NCBI GenBank assembly: GCA_019802505.1
Contig: JAFMOC010000043.1
Coordinates: 2,363,001-2,427,000 of the forward strand
Reading direction: 5' to 3'
Source of the DNA: Corydoras sp. C115
Lineage: Eukaryota > Chordata > Actinopteri > Siluriformes > Callichthyidae
Length of the DNA: 64,000 nt
Shown here: positions 60,835-64,000 of the stretch, one piece after another
Layout: each line of letters opens with the position of its first letter
Numbering within the stretch: the stretch's first letter is position 1
Translations under genes and position numbers: made by a program
The notes under the pieces: model-generated
Seen by the model: only the letters and a program-made list of their open reading frames with translations
What the model was told of the DNA's origin: nothing
Databases searched by the model: none

Positions 60835-60962
60835 AATTCAGCTACCAGCATGTTTTTGTTCTGTGGGAGCCAACCCACACAGACGTGAGGAGAACATGCA
60901 AACTCAAATCAAATCCAGGACCTCACTGTGTGGCTTCAGCACTAACCATTAGGCCACTGTTT
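60835..60962 (-). mobile_element. Family-1 SINE, old head half
   Basis: The piece catgtttttgttctgtggga, then ggagaacatgcaaactc and actaaccattaggccac, is a diverged complement of the head and early body. Confidence 0.6.
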
Positions 60963-61059
60963 ACTTTCAAAACCATTTACTTACAAAATGTATATTAAAT
61001 TTTTCACGATGTCCACAGTTAAAATATAGATTTATGGTGCATTTTCTTTTCTGAATTGC

Positions 61060-61162
61060 TCCTCCCCTGGAGGTATCACCCGAAACGTTCTCCCCTGGGT
61101 GGGCATGGGGAACCCCCCAACTCTAACCCCAGGATTAAGCAGAAGATAATGGATAGATACAA
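61060..61162 (+). mobile_element. Family-1 SINE, old 3' fragment
   Basis: The pieces aaacgttctcccctgggtgg and gcatggggaacccc precede an ATGG-type tail. Confidence 0.7.
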
Positions 61163-61348
61163 TGTTAGAAATGTGTCATACTGTGGTTTATTTTTTTTGG
61201 GTCTGTGAACATGAACACAACATTGCATGTGCTGTTTTCTATGAAAAGCAGTGAATGGAAAGATTTGAATTATTTAAGAGAAACATCTTTTGAGATGTTC
61301 TGGCTGCTCTGACGTCTCAGTGAATTGATACCATTGAAAATAGTGCCA

Positions 61349-61699
61349 GGCGACACAGTGGCTTAGTGGTTAGCACGTTTGCCTCTCAGCGCTAGGGCTT
61401 CCCGGTTCGAATCCCCATCTGGGTGGAGTTTCCATGTTCTCCCCATGTCTGCGTGGGTTTCCTCCGTGTTCTCCGGTTTCCACCCACAGTCAAAAACATG
61501 GATCAAGTCAATTGAATTCTCAAAATTGCCCCATATAGAGTGTGTCTGTGTGAGTGAGTGAGTGTGTGCCCAGCAATGGATTGGCGCCCTGTCCTGGGTG
61601 TGTCTGCCCAGCGCCCGAGATGTTTTCCCCTGGATGGGCATGGGGAACCCCACCGCGACCCTAATAGAGGATAAAGTGGGAGATAATGAATGAATGAAT
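61349..61699 (+). mobile_element. Family-1 SINE
   Basis: Full length, with target duplications gaaaatagtgcca (61336-61348) and gaaaatagcgcca (61700-61712). Confidence 0.9.
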
Positions 61700-61994
61700 G
61701 AAAATAGCGCCACACAGTTACTGTCACCTGATCTGTACTTTGCAAATGTACTAGAACTAGTCACTTTTTTAATTAGGATCACAGGAGGTGCTGTTTGGAC
61801 CAAAAGCAGTGAAAAACCTTTGACTTGTTGCCAGGTTACTGCGGGGCAGACAAACACATTTATGCACACCTTCACACCAACGCCGTAGACGACTAAAACA
61901 GAGACGAGACGATCTAACAAACCACATGAAGTACGCGAAAAGCAGTTGTGAAAAATGTGATCTTACCTATTTTTAAACATATATTTTAAAATTG

Positions 61995-62130
61995 ATGGTG
62001 TGGTAGCTCAGTGGCTCGAGTGTTGGCTCAGTCGGAATGAAGGGGCATTCAAACCAGCTAACTTTGTCAGAGCCCTTGAGCAAGGCCCTTAACTTTTACT
62101 GCTTTGTCATCTGTTTTGCACAGTGTATGT
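61995..62130 (+). mobile_element. Family-2 tRNA-like SINE, sense orientation
   Basis: The head gtggtagctcagtggctcga gives the A box; the B box is degenerate (gcattcaaacc). A cccttgagcaaggcccttaa body and a mutated tail follow. Confidence 0.6.
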
Positions 62131-64000
62131 TGCACCATGGTCCTGGAGGAATGTAATTTCCTTCCACTATGTGCATTTACTCAGATGACCGTGGCATCAT
62201 GTGATGGTGACATTCATTTTACTGTAACTATCAGCATGGCTGTGTTTATTGTGTTTATTAAATTGTTTTTAATTGATGCTTAATAATTTTCAATTTAATG
62301 AGGAAACCCAAAACCAACAAGCAGATATCTTTCCTGTCATGCTGCGACGGGTCACCCAGTAACTAACTCTCCCCCTCACTCTCCTCAGGGGTCAGAATTC
62401 TGATTGGCTCTCATTAACCTTCTGACCGCTGCGTAATTATTTCATTAAGCCCATAACAGCCGATCGCAGTGAGAGCCTCAGGTCAATCACCTCAACACTC
62501 TCCCACTCTCTGCCTCTCCTGCCTGTCAGTTCAGGCTTCAGCCCCTTAGCTCTCGCTATTCTCACTGCAGGTGTGCAATAAAAATCATCAGCTTTAAAAC
62601 ACTCGATCAGCCCAGGATTCGGCAGTCAGGTGGTGATCCGTCATGTTCCACTCGAGTCCATGATCTCCTAAACAGGCAGTTTAAGAGATTGTGGCATTCA
62701 GGTCTTTGTAATTTATAAACCTAGTCCATGAGCTGTCAACATCTGACGGTAGTTATCAAACCAGAGCAGATGCAAGCATTATCATATGCTGAAGTATGTT
62801 CTGGAGGGGATGATAAGCCTTTTTCATCTTATTCTTATTCATTTTAAGATGGTTCACACTAAGCACTTTGGCGTAGAGGATTGACGACATGCAATTTGTC
62901 CTGCGTGCAAACAGAAGGCAGGGACTTGGAGTGGGTCCCTGTTGTAGAAGGAACTGTTAATTACTAGTCTTTACACCTGCTGAGAGAGCTGGACTTTTTT
63001 ACCACTGCTTGTACTTCAGAAGTCTCCACATGAACTGCTTCCTCATGCATATTTGAGTATAGAGATTCCTGGACTGGAAAAGGGTTTGTAAAGAAGATAC
63101 GATGATTTCTGAGCATCTGCCGAGTTTGATTATATTTTATTGTAAAACGGGTAGTTCCCGTCTTTAAATCTGATTGGCTGAGCTGTTTGTCCAACCATGA
63201 CATCCACACACATAACACACACCTTTTTACATATTACTGCATGAAATACATTACATTATTTTAAATCATGTTCCATAAATAAAAATAAAGACTAATAGGA
63301 ACAGTGAGCCGATTCCTGATGAGCACTAAACCTACTGCGACTGTTGATCATAAATTTTGTTCTAAATTTTGGCCATCATAAAGATAGATAAAGATTACTT
63401 TTCTTTGTAAAGGAAATGTGATAAATATGGAAACAAGTAAAGGTTGAACAAATGCGGCAGCGTCTGCTTATTGGGCAAAACTAAATTCTCGACATCAGAC
63501 TTTAACATTTATGTTGACATTTTGTTTTAATGGTATTCTGTATAAAGTACTTAATGAGTTACTGAATCTCAGAGCAGATTATAAATAAAAAATGACAAAT
63601 AAAAGTCCGGCACATAAATCGTTTCTCCTCAGAGAATGAGAGGGGTTTGAGAATGGCATTGATTGAGATGAAAAATGAAACGTTCTGAATAGCATTTAAG
63701 AAATGCTGATGCAGTGAGACCAAAATATGATATGTGGCTATAAACTCACCCAGCCTGCATTTACTGAGCATATCCAAAAAAAACTAATGTCTGTTATATT
63801 TTAATGGCAGTGTGTTTTTTGCTCAGCCTGCCCACTGATTGATTTCTTCTCAGCATAGCCGTGTGTGGTTTTAACTGCCTGTTGAGTGAAAGAGAGAAGT
63901 AAGAAAATCTTTTATGTGGGAATTAGTTTTGTTTGGGTCTCTCCAAATCAGTAATACGGTGGTTACTTTTCTTGGTATCCAAGGTAAAGTTCGAAACATC
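62131..64000. other. Intronic unique sequence to the window end
   Basis: No repeat or exon was recognised. The stretch 62330-62620 is less AT-rich than its flanks and has homeobox-like TAATTA (near 62433); a conserved enhancer is conceivable but untested. Confidence 0.4.

Larger units (their letters stand above)
40152..64000 (+). other. b4galnt4 intron 1 (continues past the window)
   Basis: At least 23.8 kb with no further b4galnt4 exon recognised: none of the open frames carries the conserved PA14-like or glycosyltransferase segments. The intron is AT-rich with SINEs, microsatellites and long unique stretches, which could hold enhancers. A short, poorly conserved exon 2 could escape notice. 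Confidence 0.65.

Noticed and set aside
40152..64000. Search for further b4galnt4 exons
   Set aside because: None of the open frames carries the conserved stem, PA14-like or transferase segments; the intron simply runs past the window.

Overview
The window is vertebrate genomic DNA. It has compact genes with GT-AG introns, CpG-rich promoters, long gene-poor stretches, many microsatellites and a very high load of tRNA-derived SINEs. The repeat families (a SINE with a TGAA-type tail, a second tRNA-like SINE ending in a 'gtcgctttggataaaagcgtctg' type tail written here only in part, DNA-transposon remnants ending in CATATAGTGTA, and a GGTGGTGG-rich repeat) look like those of teleosts, probably otophysans such as catfish or characins. 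The species cannot be fixed from the sequence. All gene calls come from reading spliced exons and recognising the families; no search was run.

Layout. (1) 1-3218, minus strand: the 5' nine exons of uevld (UEV domain plus lactate/malate dehydrogenase-like domain); the 3' end lies outside the window. (2) 4853-9425, minus: a complete six-exon spty2d1 (SPT2 histone chaperone, 636 codons before the stop). (3) 9426-15901: a head-to-head intergenic stretch packed with SINEs, a LINE-like tail and recent direct duplications. (4) 15902-21077, plus: a complete three-exon tmem86a (lysoplasmalogenase, 237 aa), with a likely 3' UTR to about 22580. (5) 22.6-38.4 kb: no recognisable coding gene; it holds SINEs, long TA tracts and one isolated promoter-like cluster near 30.2 kb. 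(6) 38.5-40.15 kb: CpG-rich DNA and the first coding exon of b4galnt4 on the plus strand. (7) 40152-64000: intron 1 of b4galnt4, which does not end in the window.

The order uevld - spty2d1 - tmem86a matches the vertebrate block known from human 11p15 (TSG101-UEVLD-SPTY2D1-TMEM86A). The four genes are unrelated in function and form a syntenic block, not a pathway. They act in ubiquitin-variant/dehydrogenase-like biology, chromatin, ether-lipid turnover and Golgi LacdiNAc synthesis.

The most interesting structure is in the repeats. Several clusters hold two or three SINEs that share one target-site duplication, including one cluster where neighbours lie in opposite orientation, so repeated insertion at one site is more likely than simple tandem duplication. 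A 280-bp promoter-like segment with ZNF143-like and NRF1-like motifs is present twice, on either side of the first exon of tmem86a. I saw no clearly new gene system.
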